From the NCBI RefSeq assembly GCF_000192225.1, contig NZ_GL872413.1, positions 919,485 to 983,484 of the forward strand: a stretch of DNA of 64,000 nt, in the 5' to 3' direction. Source of the DNA: Capnocytophaga sp. oral taxon 338 str. F0234. Its GTDB lineage: Bacteria; Bacteroidota; Bacteroidia; Flavobacteriales; Flavobacteriaceae. Position 1 is the stretch's first letter, and each line of letters starts with the position of its first letter. This document shows, in pieces, positions 63,458 through 64,000 of this stretch. Position numbers and translations under genes: made by a program. Below the pieces are notes generated by a model. It was not told the origin of the DNA, did no database searches, and saw only the letters and a program-made list of their open reading frames with translations.

Positions 63458-63580
63458 TTTCTCTGTTTTTATAATGTTTTATCATCAGTTATAATGATAC
63501 CCGATATACCAACAGAAGGATTTAAATAATAAATAATCAGATGATTGTTACGATTATTATGATAGTTTGATAAATCAGTA

Positions 63581-64000
63581 TTACCTCAATCTCAGTCCCT
63601 GCAAATATGCCATCTTCATTTCTCCCGCTCCGACAAACTCATTGTATTTAGGATCTATGTTATCTTCTTTCATATTTAATAAGGTATTATATAGTTTCAT
63701 ATATTGTCCTTTGTACCGACATTGGTTTATCTTCGTTTGAAATACTTGCTCTGCCGTTTCTTTTCCGCCGAATACAAGAAAATATGATAACGAAATGTCT
63801 AGCTTCTGGGTAATGCCGTATTCGATAATTTCGTCCGATGATTTGCAAAATACATCAAACAACGGAAGTACCGTATCGGTAAGGGCTTTTTGTATTTCAG
63901 AAACTGTCCGTGCATAACTGGTTTTTGCAAGATTCCATATTTTATATTCAGCCCCAAGGATATAGCAAAGCTGTTTCCCCCAAACTATTCCGGTGCAATA
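63581..64000 (-). CDS. DUF4304-like immunity protein, N terminus cut by window edge
   Basis: The open frame continues past position 64000, so at least 139 residues are seen and the start is missing. Upstream of the internal Leu codon the reading GIVWGKQLCYILGAEYKIWN, then LAKTSYARTVSEIQ and VLPLFDVF, is in the same frame. It parallels GIIYGGELSS, LAGANYKDTVTQI and IIPLFADF in the 218-residue protein at 58406-59062. Both end with a GAxxxKxAYLxGL segment. The pair are paralogues flanking the array. Confidence 0.65.
   Translation of the reverse strand, partial: YCTGIVWGKQLCYILGAEYKIWNLAKTSYARTVSEIQKALTDTVLPLFDVFCKSSDEIIEYGITQKLDISLSYFLVFGGKETAEQVFQTKINQCRYKGQYMKLYNTLLNMKEDNIDPKYNEFVGAGEMKMAYLQGLRLR

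Overview
The window looks like a chromosomal segment of a low-GC member of the Flavobacteriaceae. Capnocytophaga or a close relative fits best, but this is an inference from gene content and not a database match. The signs are the gliding lipoprotein gldI, an lpxC-fabZ fusion, a lipoprotein-type TamA (TamL), CtlX, FtsZ with the flavobacterial tail ending HDNVD, near absence of Shine-Dalgarno sequences, and many promoters of the Bacteroidetes form TTG-N19/20-TAnnTTTG.

Layout. 1-12 kb is housekeeping: a DHH phosphoesterase with gldI, a cyclophilin-FKBP lipoprotein, vanZ, ftsZ, hisS, a ferredoxin-NADP reductase, birA, rsfS and ftsH. 12-17 kb has a small outer-membrane protein, a patch of nested dead IS elements (IS5-like and IS30-like), and an orphan pair made of a lipoprotein and a very large DUF6493-like protein. 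17-33 kb holds a PAP2 phosphatase, four tRNAs (Leu-GAG, Lys-CUU, two Lys-UUU), aroK, queA, tpx, a CDF zinc exporter, pyrH, bioA, a SMUG2-like glycosylase, a DUF2157/GDYXXLXY pair, pyrF, a DtxR-type regulator, an ArsC-like protein and ndh. 33.6-37.1 kb is a decayed mobile-DNA site: a second IS30 copy, tRNA-Met, and a tyrosine recombinase broken by one in-frame amber codon. 37-45 kb carries an M3 peptidase, the lipid A genes lpxD-lpxC/fabZ-lpxA, a NamZ muramidase and a LolC/E-type permease.

45.3-49.0 kb is one tightly overlapping five-gene operon for an unassigned membrane-lipid pathway: CDP-alcohol phosphatidyltransferase, CdsA, patatin, SDR and PAP2. It is followed by a surface lipoprotein with a collagen-like Gly-X-Y stalk and BspA-type leucine-rich repeats, then alr, a 57-residue membrane protein, an enoyl-CoA hydratase, ctlX, a deoxyhypusine-synthase-like gene and tamL.

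From 57.6 kb to the end every gene is on the minus strand and the region is a polymorphic-toxin graveyard. It has one intact-looking Rhs C-terminal tip with a zinc deaminase toxin, its probable DUF416-like immunity gene, several orphan immunity-like genes (including two related DUF4304-like genes), and at least three frameshifted scraps of Rhs core between them. The toxin ORF begins inside a 273-bp array with exact 21-nt periodicity (61679-61951), the least explained structure in the window.
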